Positions 8,438 to 16,478 of a stretch of DNA of 64,000 nucleotides are shown here, piece after piece (position 1 is the first letter of the stretch; the number at the start of each line of letters is the position of its first letter). The stretch spans positions 2,790,001-2,854,000 of the forward strand of contig NZ_JAABNS010000001.1 in the NCBI RefSeq assembly GCF_009928425.1, read 5' to 3'. The position numbers and the translations under genes were made by a program. This stretch comes from Pseudarthrobacter sp. ATCC 49987 (GTDB lineage: Bacteria > Actinomycetota > Actinomycetes > Actinomycetales > Micrococcaceae). The notes under the pieces were generated by a model. It did not search any database. It saw only the letters and a list, made by a program, of their open reading frames with translations, and was not told the DNA's origin.

Positions 8438-9369
8438 GCGACGGACACCTTTCCGAGCCGGACCCGCGGGTCCAGCAGCGGGTAACACAAATCGATGAGG
8501 AGCTGGACTCCGACGGCGAGCACGGACGTCACCAGCACCGTTGCCTGGATGAGGGGATAGTCGCGGGTTTCGAGGGCCCGGACCACCAGCGACCCGAGGC
8601 CGGGCCAGTTGAACACCACTTCCACCACCACCACACCGTTGAGCATGCCGGCGAACCGGGTCCCCAGGGTGGTGAGGATGGGGATGGAGGAGTTGCGCAT
8701 GGCGTAGGCCCAGGTGAGCTTCTGCTCGCCGGTGCCGCGGGCCCTGGCCACCGTAAGGTACGGGGCCGTCATGTTGGCGCCCACCTCGCGGCGGACCATC
8801 CGGGACACCAGCGCGATCTGCATGATGGCCACCGTCGTGACGGGCAGGACCACCCCGGACCAGCTGGTGAAGCCGGAGGACGGGAAGATCGGGATCACCA
8901 CCGCGAACAGGGTCAGCAGCATGATGCCGATCCAGAAGTCAGGCATGGACTGCCCGGCGATGGTCAGTACGTTGACCCCGAGCTCGCGCTTGGTGTCGGC
9001 GCGCTTGGCCATCCACACCCCCAGCGGGATGGCCACCACAATGGCCGCGAGGATGGCGAGCACCGCCAGGAAGACGGTGTTGGGCAGCCGGGCCATCACG
9101 ACGTCCAGGGCGGGTGCCTGGAACGAATAGGACTTTCCGATGTTCCCGGCGGCAAGCTCCCGGAGGAAAATGCCGTACTGGGTCAGCAGGGGTTCGTTGA
9201 GCCCCATGGAGGTCCGGATTTTCTCGAGGTCTCCGGTGGAGGCCAGCGGACCGGCCAGGGCGTAGGCCGGGTCGCCGGGAGCCATCCGGATCAGGACAAA
9301 GACTGTGGACACGGTCAGGAAGATCGTGAGCAGGCTCTGCCCCAACCGCTTGGAGACGTATCTGAGCAT
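8434..9369 (-). CDS. ABC transporter permease (DppB-like)
   Basis: First permease of the importer, 311 residues with about six helices. It starts MLRYVSKRLGQSLLTIFLTV, the standard DppB opening helix, and includes FVLIRMAPGDPA. The coupling loop contains PYLTVARARG. It begins four bases after the binding-protein stop and is coupled to the second permease by ATGA, so the whole importer is one transcript. Confidence 0.93.
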   Translation of the reverse strand: MLRYVSKRLGQSLLTIFLTVSTVFVLIRMAPGDPAYALAGPLASTGDLEKIRTSMGLNEPLLTQYGIFLRELAAGNIGKSYSFQAPALDVVMARLPNTVFLAVLAILAAIVVAIPLGVWMAKRADTKRELGVNVLTIAGQSMPDFWIGIMLLTLFAVVIPIFPSSGFTSWSGVVLPVTTVAIMQIALVSRMVRREVGANMTAPYLTVARARGTGEQKLTWAYAMRNSSIPILTTLGTRFAGMLNGVVVVEVVFNWPGLGSLVVRALETRDYPLIQATVLVTSVLAVGVQLLIDLCYPLLDPRVRLGKVSVA

Positions 9370-9373
9370 GGGA

Positions 9374-10999
9374 CTAGCCGTTCACCTTGACTGAGGAGAG
9401 CTGGTACGAGTTGATCGGGCGGAGCTTGATGCCCTCCACCCGGGCGCGGCGGGCCAGCACGGCGTTGGGAATGAAGGCCCACATGCAGGGCCACTGGGCC
9501 CAGATGTCCTTCTGCACGGCGCTGAGCAGCTGCGTGCTCTTGGCCGCATCCGTCTCCGAGGTGGCGGCGATGATCCTGCTGCTGATCTCGGGGAAGACGA
9601 AGCCGTGGTACGTGTCGCGGGTGGCTTCCTTCTCGGCAGTGCCGGCGTACATGCCCTGCAGGTTGGTCAGCGCCAGGCCGGTCTGGTTCCCGTAGCCGTT
9701 GCCCAGGATGTCCCAGTCGCCCGCCTTGCCCTGGCGCCAGGCGGAGATGTCGCCGCCGGGCTGGAACTGCTGGAGCTCGGCCGTGACGCCGATGTCCTTC
9801 ATCATCTGGACGAGGGCTTCCATGATGGATACGTCGCCGGCGAATTCCCCGGTCTCCCAGATGACCTTGACCGCCAGGTTGGACACGCCCAGGTCCGCGA
9901 GCATCTTCTTGGCCTTGGTGGGATCGAACTTGTACTCTCCGGTCTCCACCGCGCCGGCCAGCGTCTGCGGGACAACACCCTTGGCCGAGGTGACGGTGCC
10001 GCCCAGGATGCCGTCCACCACGCTCTTGCTGTCGAAGCCGTAGGACAGCGCTTCGCGGACCTTCGGATCCGACATGGGGCTGCCCGCGGGCTTGCGGAAG
10101 TTGTAGAAGAGCTGGTTGTAGCGGGTGCCCGTGACCGATTCGATGGTGATGCCGTCAACGGTCTTCAGCTGAGCCACGGAATCCGGGGTGATGGAGTCGA
10201 TGACGTCCACCTCGCCGGAGCGCAAAGCAACCACGCGGCTGGATTCCTCGGACATGAACCGGACGTTGACCTCGGCGACGCTCGGCTTGTCGCCCCAGTA
10301 GTTCTCGTTGATGACCAGCTTGTAGGTGCCGGTGCCGCGGTCCGCGGAGGCCACCTTGTACGGGCCGGTGCCCACGCCCTCCTGGAGCTCTTCCGGCTTG
10401 TTGGCGGCGGCCGGCGTGATGAGGATGTTGGACATCAGCGTGTTCAGCACGGGCAGCGGGGCCTTGGTGTTCAGGGTGAAGGTCGTCTCGTCCTTCTTGG
10501 TCACGGTGGGCCACTCCGGGAACTGGGGTGCCAGGAAGGAGCCGTTGACCTGGCTGTACATCTGAAGGGCCTTCGCCACATCCTCAACGGCAACCTTGGT
10601 GCCGTCCGAATACTTGATGTCATTGCGGAGCTTGACGGTCCACTGTGTGGGGCTGGTCAGTTCGAAGCTTTCCGCCAGGACATTGCGCGGTTTGAGGTCG
10701 TCGCCGATTTCCGTCAGGGCCTGGCGGACGGCGCGCTGGACGGTGACTGCGGCATCGAACTGGTTGAGCTTGTTGTCCAGGCTGACCAGCGAGCGGTTCA
10801 GTCCGAGGGTTAGGGTGCTGGTGCCGGTGGCGCCGCTACTGGCGGCGGACGGACCCACGCAGGCGGTGACGGCGGGACCCAGCACGGCGCCGGCTCCGGC
10901 CATGGCGCCCCACCGGAGGAGTGAACGCCGGGAGAGCGAACGCTGCGCTACTTCGCCGAGGAATCCGCTGCCGCCGGCAACGCTGTCGGGCTGAGTCAT
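9374..10999 (-). CDS. Family 5 extracellular solute-binding protein, Tat-type lipoprotein
   Basis: Substrate-binding subunit, 541 residues. The start at 10999 (MTQPDS) follows a strong GGAGG at 11006-11010, seven bases away. Residues 20-47 form a twin-arginine signal (LSRRSLLRW) ending in a lipobox-like VTAC, so it is probably exported folded and lipid-anchored. The mature part has the family 5 pattern (LTLGLNR, LAESFELTSPTQWTVKLRND, DGTKVAVEDV, GTGPYKV). Family 5 proteins bind peptides, nickel, opines and oligosaccharides. The neighbouring enzymes favour a sugar-type ligand here, which is an inference. Confidence 0.92.
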   Translation of the reverse strand: MTQPDSVAGGSGFLGEVAQRSLSRRSLLRWGAMAGAGAVLGPAVTACVGPSAASSGATGTSTLTLGLNRSLVSLDNKLNQFDAAVTVQRAVRQALTEIGDDLKPRNVLAESFELTSPTQWTVKLRNDIKYSDGTKVAVEDVAKALQMYSQVNGSFLAPQFPEWPTVTKKDETTFTLNTKAPLPVLNTLMSNILITPAAANKPEELQEGVGTGPYKVASADRGTGTYKLVINENYWGDKPSVAEVNVRFMSEESSRVVALRSGEVDVIDSITPDSVAQLKTVDGITIESVTGTRYNQLFYNFRKPAGSPMSDPKVREALSYGFDSKSVVDGILGGTVTSAKGVVPQTLAGAVETGEYKFDPTKAKKMLADLGVSNLAVKVIWETGEFAGDVSIMEALVQMMKDIGVTAELQQFQPGGDISAWRQGKAGDWDILGNGYGNQTGLALTNLQGMYAGTAEKEATRDTYHGFVFPEISSRIIAATSETDAAKSTQLLSAVQKDIWAQWPCMWAFIPNAVLARRARVEGIKLRPINSYQLSSVKVNG

Positions 11000-11210
11000 C
11001 TTTGACCTCCAAGTAAGGGCCGGCTCCTGCCGGCTTTGGCGTTGCATCCTGCTGATACGACCGCCGCGGTTTGTTGCTTCGATCACAATGCCACGATTGC
11101 GCATACCGCGCAAGTGAGTTAGCGTGTTTTGTGCAAGCACGTTCTCAACGGCCTGGTTTGCCCTACATCTCACCGCACCCGGATCCCCGCTTATGCCAAA
11201 GGAGGCAGCA
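11000..11210. promoter_or_regulatory. Divergent control region of the sugar-acid locus
   Basis: This 211-base gap separates the outward-facing binding-protein gene and the kinase/PdxA fusion gene. It must hold both promoters and is the obvious place for the downstream DeoR-type regulator to bind. The GTG at 11211 has AAAGGAGG just upstream (11198-11205). An ATG at 11193 is in frame but has no ribosome site. I could not identify a convincing palindrome. Confidence 0.5.
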
Positions 11211-13616
11211 GTGCAGCGCATCATCGCCATTGCTGACGACCTCTCCGGCGCCGCCGAGACGGCAGTGGCCTTTCTGGCCGGATCCGACGGGCCGGACACC
11301 GGCACTGCGCAAAGCGCGCATCCCGGCACTCACCTGGACGCGGCGGACGACGGCGGCCCGCTGGTCTGCATGTTGCCCCACCTTCCGGAGGAGCTGGGGC
11401 CCGCGCTCGGGGAGCTCCGTCCGGGCGCCGGACCCTTGGTGCTGGATACGGACAACCGCAGGTTCCCCGCTGATGAGGCCGCCGTGCGGCTGCGCCGGAT
11501 CCTGGACGCGCTCCCCGCAGGAGAGGGCGCCCCGACGGTGTTCCTCAAGATCGACTCCCTGCTCCGCGGCCCCCTGGCGTCCCAACTCGCGGTTTTTTCT
11601 GCGGCCGGGCCCGTCATCCTGGCCCCGGCCCTGCCTCCCCTGGGCCGCAGCACTGTCGACGGAACGGTGCACCATCAGGGGGTGCCGCTGCACCAGACAA
11701 CGCTGTGGCATGCCGAACCCTCGGCCCCGCCCGCCACCGTAGCCGCACTCCTCGCCCCGCTGCCCACCGCCGTGGTGGACCTTGCCACCGTCCGCAGCGG
11801 CAGCAGGGAACTCCGCGCCGCGCTGCACACGGCCACCGCCGGATACCCCCATCCGGTGGTGATCTGCGACGCCGAGACCCCCGACGACCTGGACGCGATC
11901 GCCGCCGCGGGCCTCAGCCTCCCCGGCATCCGCTTCGCCGGTGCTTCCGCTCTGGGAGCCGCGCTGGCCCGGACCGCCGGCCAGGCACCCCCCGGCGGTG
12001 CCGCCGTCGTCCGTTCCCCAACCGGCCCGCCCGGCTCCACGAGGTTTCCGCTGCTGGTGGTCGGTTCGGCCTCCGGCCCGGCACGGGAGCAGCTGCAGGC
12101 GCTGGCCGAGACCGGCGTCGCCGTCATTACCCTCTCCCCCGCGGACCTTCTGGCCGGAACGGCTGATCCCGCTCCGCTGCAGGAGGCGCTGGCGGCAGGT
12201 CCCACGGCGGTGACCGTGGATGCGTCGGCGGTGGACCCCGGGGTTTCGTCGCGGATCGCGGCCGCGTTGGCCCGGGCGGTAGCTCCCCTCGCCGCCGGCC
12301 GGCCGCTGATGGTCACGGGCGGGGAAACCGCCCGCTCGGTGCTGGATGCCCTGGGCGTCAAGCGGCTGAGCGTGCTGGGCGAAATCGAACACGGCGCCGT
12401 CCTGTCGCTGGCTCCGGGGGGACACCCCGTGGTCACCCGTCCCGGCAGCTTCGGGAACGCCACCAGCCTCCGCACCATCGTGGCCGCACTGGCCAACCAC
12501 CGCGCAGCGGCTTCCCCGACGGGGAATCCCGCTCCGAAACACTTCCCTCTGCCGACGGCATCCCGGCCGTCCCTGCCCGGAAAAGGACCTTCCATGAACA
12601 TTGTCGATTCCCCGGACCTCCCCTACGTCGCCGTCACCATGGGCGACGGCGCCGGCGTGGGGCCCGAGGTGGTGGTGGCCGCCGTCCTGGACCCGCAGAT
12701 CAACGCCGAGTGCCGGCCCGTGGTGATCGGGGACGCGCTGCGCCTCCGCCAGGCGGCGGACGCCCTGGGGATCCAGGCGGACATCCAGCCCGTGGCCACC
12801 GTGCAGGACGCGGTGTTCAGCCCGGGCCGGGTGAACGTGATCGACCTCGCGCTGCTTCCGGAGGACCTCGCGTGGGGTGAACTCTCTCCGGTGGCGGGCC
12901 ATGCCGCGTACGAGTACATCCGGGTGGCCAGCGAGCTGGCCATGGCCGGAACGGTGCAGGCCATTTGCACGGCGCCGCTGAACAAGGAGGCGCTGCATGC
13001 CGCCGGCCACATCTTCCCCGGGCACACCGAACTGCTGGCGCAGCTGACCGGGACGGAGGAAGTGTCCATGATGCTCTCCACGCCCAAGATCAAGGTCATC
13101 CACGTGACCACGCACATCGGCCTGATGGACGCCGTGCGGAAGATCAACCCGGCGCTGGTGGAGCGCACCATCCGCCGCGGCCACGACGCGCTGATCCGGG
13201 CGGGCGTCCCGCAGCCGAAAATCGGGGTGTGCGCCATCAACCCGCATGCCGGCGAGGGCGGGCTATTCGGCCAGGGCGAAGAGGCGGAGAAGATCGAGCC
13301 CGGCGTCCGGGCCGCCCGCGAGTCCGGGATCGACGTGACCGGCCCGCTGCCGGCGGATACCCTGTTCTTCCTGGCCGGCCGGGGTGATTACGACCTCGTG
13401 GTGGCCATGTATCACGACCAGGGGCACGGCCCGGTGAAGGTGCTCGGTATCGAGGCCGGCGTGAACATCACGGTGGGCCTGCCGGTGATCCGGACTTCCG
13501 TGGACCACGGCACCGCCTTTGACATCGCCGGCAAGGCGATCGCCGATTCCCGCAGCATGATCGAAGCCCTGCACCAGGCGGCCGAGATGGCCACCCGGCC
13601 CAGCATGGCAGTCTAG
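11211..13616 (+). CDS. Fused four-carbon acid sugar kinase and PdxA2-like dehydrogenase
   Basis: One 801-residue frame holds two enzymes. Residues 1 to about 425 are a DUF1537 (DtnK/OtnK) kinase with IADDLSGAAETAVAF, KIDSLLRG and a C-terminal MVTGGETA nucleotide loop. Residues 462-801 are PdxA-like with VTMGDGAGVGPEV, GHTELLAQLTGT, NPHAGEGGLFG and MYHDQGHGPVK. In the known D-threonate/D-erythronate pathways the kinase makes the 4-phosphate and PdxA2 oxidatively decarboxylates it to dihydroxyacetone phosphate. The linker is proline-rich. An internal ATG at 12594 has AAAAGGA upstream, so free PdxA2 might also be made. The start is GTG at 11211 with a strong ribosome site. Confidence 0.9.
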   Translation: MQRIIAIADDLSGAAETAVAFLAGSDGPDTGTAQSAHPGTHLDAADDGGPLVCMLPHLPEELGPALGELRPGAGPLVLDTDNRRFPADEAAVRLRRILDALPAGEGAPTVFLKIDSLLRGPLASQLAVFSAAGPVILAPALPPLGRSTVDGTVHHQGVPLHQTTLWHAEPSAPPATVAALLAPLPTAVVDLATVRSGSRELRAALHTATAGYPHPVVICDAETPDDLDAIAAAGLSLPGIRFAGASALGAALARTAGQAPPGGAAVVRSPTGPPGSTRFPLLVVGSASGPAREQLQALAETGVAVITLSPADLLAGTADPAPLQEALAAGPTAVTVDASAVDPGVSSRIAAALARAVAPLAAGRPLMVTGGETARSVLDALGVKRLSVLGEIEHGAVLSLAPGGHPVVTRPGSFGNATSLRTIVAALANHRAAASPTGNPAPKHFPLPTASRPSLPGKGPSMNIVDSPDLPYVAVTMGDGAGVGPEVVVAAVLDPQINAECRPVVIGDALRLRQAADALGIQADIQPVATVQDAVFSPGRVNVIDLALLPEDLAWGELSPVAGHAAYEYIRVASELAMAGTVQAICTAPLNKEALHAAGHIFPGHTELLAQLTGTEEVSMMLSTPKIKVIHVTTHIGLMDAVRKINPALVERTIRRGHDALIRAGVPQPKIGVCAINPHAGEGGLFGQGEEAEKIEPGVRAARESGIDVTGPLPADTLFFLAGRGDYDLVVAMYHDQGHGPVKVLGIEAGVNITVGLPVIRTSVDHGTAFDIAGKAIADSRSMIEALHQAAEMATRPSMAV

Positions 13617-13695
13617 GCGGAGCAGGCGATGCTGCAGGCAGTCACCCCGGGCCGGAACTAGCATGGGTACCACGCCCACGGGAAGGAGACCGGGA

Positions 13696-14484
13696 ATGCT
13701 GTCCGCAAACGCCAGGCGCGAGGAGATCTACCATCTGGCAGTCACCACCGGACTGGCCTCCGTGGAGGAACTTTCCGCCCGGTTCGAGGTCACGGCCTCC
13801 ACGATCCGCCGCGACCTCGCACTGTTGAACGGGCAGGGCCGGCTGGCCCGCACCTACGGCGGCGCCATGGCCATGGGCGCGCACCCCGAGGCATCGCTGC
13901 GGCAGCGCATCGGCGAAGCCTTCGAACAGAAGCACGCCATTGCCCGTTGGGCGGCGTCCGTGATCCGGCCCGGGGAGAACATCCTGCTCGACGCCGGCTC
14001 CACGGTGGGTGCCCTGGCGCACGAGCTGCGCAACTTTGACCCGCTCTCCGTCACCACGCCCGGGATCAACACCCTGCAGGAGCTGGCAGACTCCGAGGGC
14101 ATCGAGGTGAACTGCCTCGGCGGCCGGCTGCGGACCCTGAGCCAGAGCTTCGTGGGCCCGCTTGCCGAAGCGGCCCTGGAACGGATGAGCTTCGACCGCG
14201 TGTTCCTGGGCGCTGACGCCGTGACGGCCGAGGACGGCATCTGCGAGGCCGACCACGCCCAGACCAGGCTCAAGGAGCTCATGGCCCGGCGCGGCAACAC
14301 CGTCTACGTGCTGACGGATTCCTCCAAGCTGGGCCTGCGGCCCTTCCACGCGTGGGCGCGGCTGGCGCTGCCCTGGACGCTGGTGACGGACGACGGCGCG
14401 GATCCGGGGCAGGTGCAGAAGTTCCGGGAGGCCGGGGTGAACGTTGAGGTCGCCGCCGTCGGTGTGGAGGCCGCGGCGTCTTAG
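13696..14484 (+). CDS. DeoR-family transcriptional regulator
   Basis: A 262-residue sugar-phosphate-responsive repressor. The winged helix covers residues 1-57 (ANARREEIYHLAV, VEELSARFEVTASTIRRDL). The sensor domain has the DeoR effector loop GSTVGALAHEL, and VFLGADAV near the middle. The ATG at 13696 has GGAAGGAG seven bases upstream and is preferred to the in-frame ATG at 13663. It sits 79 bases after the kinase/PdxA gene. It probably represses this locus until a phosphorylated intermediate appears. Confidence 0.92.
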   Translation: MLSANARREEIYHLAVTTGLASVEELSARFEVTASTIRRDLALLNGQGRLARTYGGAMAMGAHPEASLRQRIGEAFEQKHAIARWAASVIRPGENILLDAGSTVGALAHELRNFDPLSVTTPGINTLQELADSEGIEVNCLGGRLRTLSQSFVGPLAEAALERMSFDRVFLGADAVTAEDGICEADHAQTRLKELMARRGNTVYVLTDSSKLGLRPFHAWARLALPWTLVTDDGADPGQVQKFREAGVNVEVAAVGVEAAAS

Positions 14485-14565
14485 CCTGACCGCCTGTACT
14501 GTGTCCGGCGGCGGGCATATCCTGCAGGAAGACCCGTTCCTGATCAGCAATTCGGGAGGTACCCC

Positions 14566-14952
14566 GTGGAAATGCCCAAAGCGTCCGACGCCGACAAGGA
14601 ACACTTCCGCTCGGTACTGCCGGACATTCCCGAGGTGGTCATCAAGCCGATGTTCGGAAACCTCGGCGCCTTCGTGAACGGCAACATGTTCGCGGGCCTG
14701 TTCGGCCCCACCATCGGGGTGAAGCTGGCGGCGTCCGACAAAGAACTGCTCGAAAGCACGGAGCGGACCGTTCCGTTCGGGCCCGCCGAGCGGCCCATGG
14801 GCGGGTACACCGGGTTGCCGGACATCTGGAACGCCGAGGGCGACGGCGACAAAGCGCGGGCCCGGGCCTGGGTGGAGAAGGCCTTCGAGCATGTGGCCGG
14901 ACTCCCGCCCAAGGCCCCCAAGATTCCCAAAGCGAAGGCCGCGAAGAAGTAG
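14566..14952 (+). CDS. TfoX N-terminal-domain protein
   Basis: A 128-residue protein whose residues 12-100 match the TfoX/Sxy N-terminal domain (VVIKPMFGNLGAFVNG, GLFGPTIGVKLA). The C-terminus is a lysine/alanine/proline-rich tail that could bind nucleic acid. The GTG at 14566 is preceded by GGGAGGT at 14552-14558. The ATG at 14572 is an alternative. In gamma-proteobacteria TfoX controls competence. In actinobacteria this short single-domain form has no established role. Confidence 0.85.
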   Translation: MEMPKASDADKEHFRSVLPDIPEVVIKPMFGNLGAFVNGNMFAGLFGPTIGVKLAASDKELLESTERTVPFGPAERPMGGYTGLPDIWNAEGDGDKARARAWVEKAFEHVAGLPPKAPKIPKAKAAKK

Positions 14953-15000
14953 CCATGCTCTCCCCCCGCCGCAGGCCCAGTCCACGGGGTCGACACCCTG

Positions 15001-16221
15001 GTGATCGGCGCGGGGCAGGCCGGCCTGGCCACCAGCTGCTGGCTGACCCGGCACGGCGTCGAACATCAACTGCTGGAGCGGCGGCCGGAACTGGGCGGCG
15101 CCTGGCAGGACCGCTGGGACTCGTTTTACCTGAACACCCCGAACTTCTCGTTCCTGCTGCCGGGGATGACCTACGGCGGGCCCGAACCGGACGCCTTCCT
15201 CCCCCGGGACGAGGTGATCGGGCTCTTCCGGAACTACGCCGCGAGGATCGGGGCGCCGGTCCTGCTCGGCACGGAGGTGACCCGGGTCAGCGCGGCCAAC
15301 GGCGGCTTCGCCGTGGACACCAACCACGGCCGCTGGCAGACCCGGAACGTGGTCCTCGCAAACGGCGCCTTCCAGCGCCCGCGCATCCCGCCAGCCGCCG
15401 CCGCGCTGCCAGCGCATATCCGCCAGCTGCACAGCCACGACTACCGCAACCCGCAGCAGCTCCCCGACGGCGCCGTGCTGGTGGTGGGCACCGGGCAGTC
15501 CGGCGGGCAGATCACCGAGGACCTGCTCGACGCCGGCCGGGAGGTCCACCTTTCCGTCTCGGCCTGCCCCGAGGCCCCGCGGCGGTACCGCGGCCAGGAT
15601 GTTTTCCACTGGATTCTGGAGGTTAACCTCCATGGCCCCGAGCACGGCATCAACGGCCTCCAGTCGGACCAGCTTCCCTCCCCCGCCGCGCGCTTTATGT
15701 GCAACCCGCTAATCTCCGGCAACGGTGGCGGCCACAGCATCCATCTGCGGGACCTCGGCCGCCGGGGCGTCCGGCTGCACGGCCGGTTTGAGGGAACGGA
15801 CGACGGCGTACTCGTCTTCAGCGACGACCTCCCCGCGCGCATCGCCCTGGTGGAGGCGGGGTTCGGTGCGCGGCTGGGGCGGATGGCCGACGCCTACATT
15901 CACGCCGCAGGCATCGACGCTCCGCCCGCTGACCCTGTGCCGGCGGACGACTGGCTGCCCGCGGACACCGGGGCACGCCTGGACCTTGATGCCGAGGGAG
16001 TCACCTCCGTCATCTGGTCCACCGGATACGGCCTCGACTTCAGCTTCCTGGACATCCCGGTGCTCGACGAGTGGAACTACCCGTGCCACTCCCGCGGCGT
16101 CACCGACGTCCCGGGTCTCTACGCCGTGGGCCTCCCCTGGCTCACCAAACATCTGTCGGCCACGCTGTCCGTGGTGGGCGACGATGCCGAATTCGTGGCG
16201 GCGCAGATCGCAGCCCGCTGA
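15001..16221 (+). CDS. Flavin-containing monooxygenase-like NAD(P)/FAD oxidoreductase, start probably frameshifted
   Basis: Two-dinucleotide-fold flavoprotein: IGAGQAGLA at the very N-terminus for FAD, LGGAWQDRWDSF, and VVGTGQSGGQI near residue 161 for NADPH. The FMO-like C-terminal part contains VIWSTGYGLDFSFLD. A GTG at 15001 would cut into the first beta strand. No upstream in-frame ATG, GTG or TTG exists before the TAG at 14950. Removing one C from the run 14962-14967 joins an ATG at 14955 to this frame as MLSPAAGPVHGVDTLVIGAG. The gene is therefore either mis-sequenced or recently broken. It follows the TfoX-like gene by two bases. Confidence 0.82.
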   Translation: MIGAGQAGLATSCWLTRHGVEHQLLERRPELGGAWQDRWDSFYLNTPNFSFLLPGMTYGGPEPDAFLPRDEVIGLFRNYAARIGAPVLLGTEVTRVSAANGGFAVDTNHGRWQTRNVVLANGAFQRPRIPPAAAALPAHIRQLHSHDYRNPQQLPDGAVLVVGTGQSGGQITEDLLDAGREVHLSVSACPEAPRRYRGQDVFHWILEVNLHGPEHGINGLQSDQLPSPAARFMCNPLISGNGGGHSIHLRDLGRRGVRLHGRFEGTDDGVLVFSDDLPARIALVEAGFGARLGRMADAYIHAAGIDAPPADPVPADDWLPADTGARLDLDAEGVTSVIWSTGYGLDFSFLDIPVLDEWNYPCHSRGVTDVPGLYAVGLPWLTKHLSATLSVVGDDAEFVAAQIAAR

Positions 16222-16386
16222 CTGGGCGGCGAGGGCCACGGCGCGCTCAGGTTCCTCTCCCCGGTCACCGCCGAATCGGCAAACGCCAGGAAGCCGCCAA
16301 TTGGGCAAGTCTCAAACGCTATCTGGAATCAATGCCGGCAGCTGGCACACCGGAAAGCGGCCGGCGCTAACGTCAATCGACGGGGT

Positions 16387-16438
16387 GTTAACCCGGTCAA
16401 CAGGTCTTGTCACGTAGTTAACCGCGCATTCACATCGT
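16387..16438 (+). promoter_or_regulatory. PHO-box-like repeats upstream of phoD
   Basis: GTTAACC occurs at 16387 and again at 16417. A related heptamer ATTCACA lies at 16428, exactly 11 bases after the second copy. Actinobacterial PhoP sites are direct repeats of about 11 bases with a GTTCACC-like core, so this could be the phosphate-starvation operator of the alkaline phosphatase gene starting at 16479. The match is imperfect and based on spacing and core only. Confidence 0.35.
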
Positions 16439-16478
16439 CCACAGAACCTGTCCAACAAGCCTTCGTACGGTCGAAGGC

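Noticed and set aside
11163..13247. Minus-strand open frame of about 694 codons opposite the kinase/PdxA gene
   Set aside because: Low-complexity Arg/Gly/His composition and no motifs; it is the mirror of a strongly GC-biased real gene.
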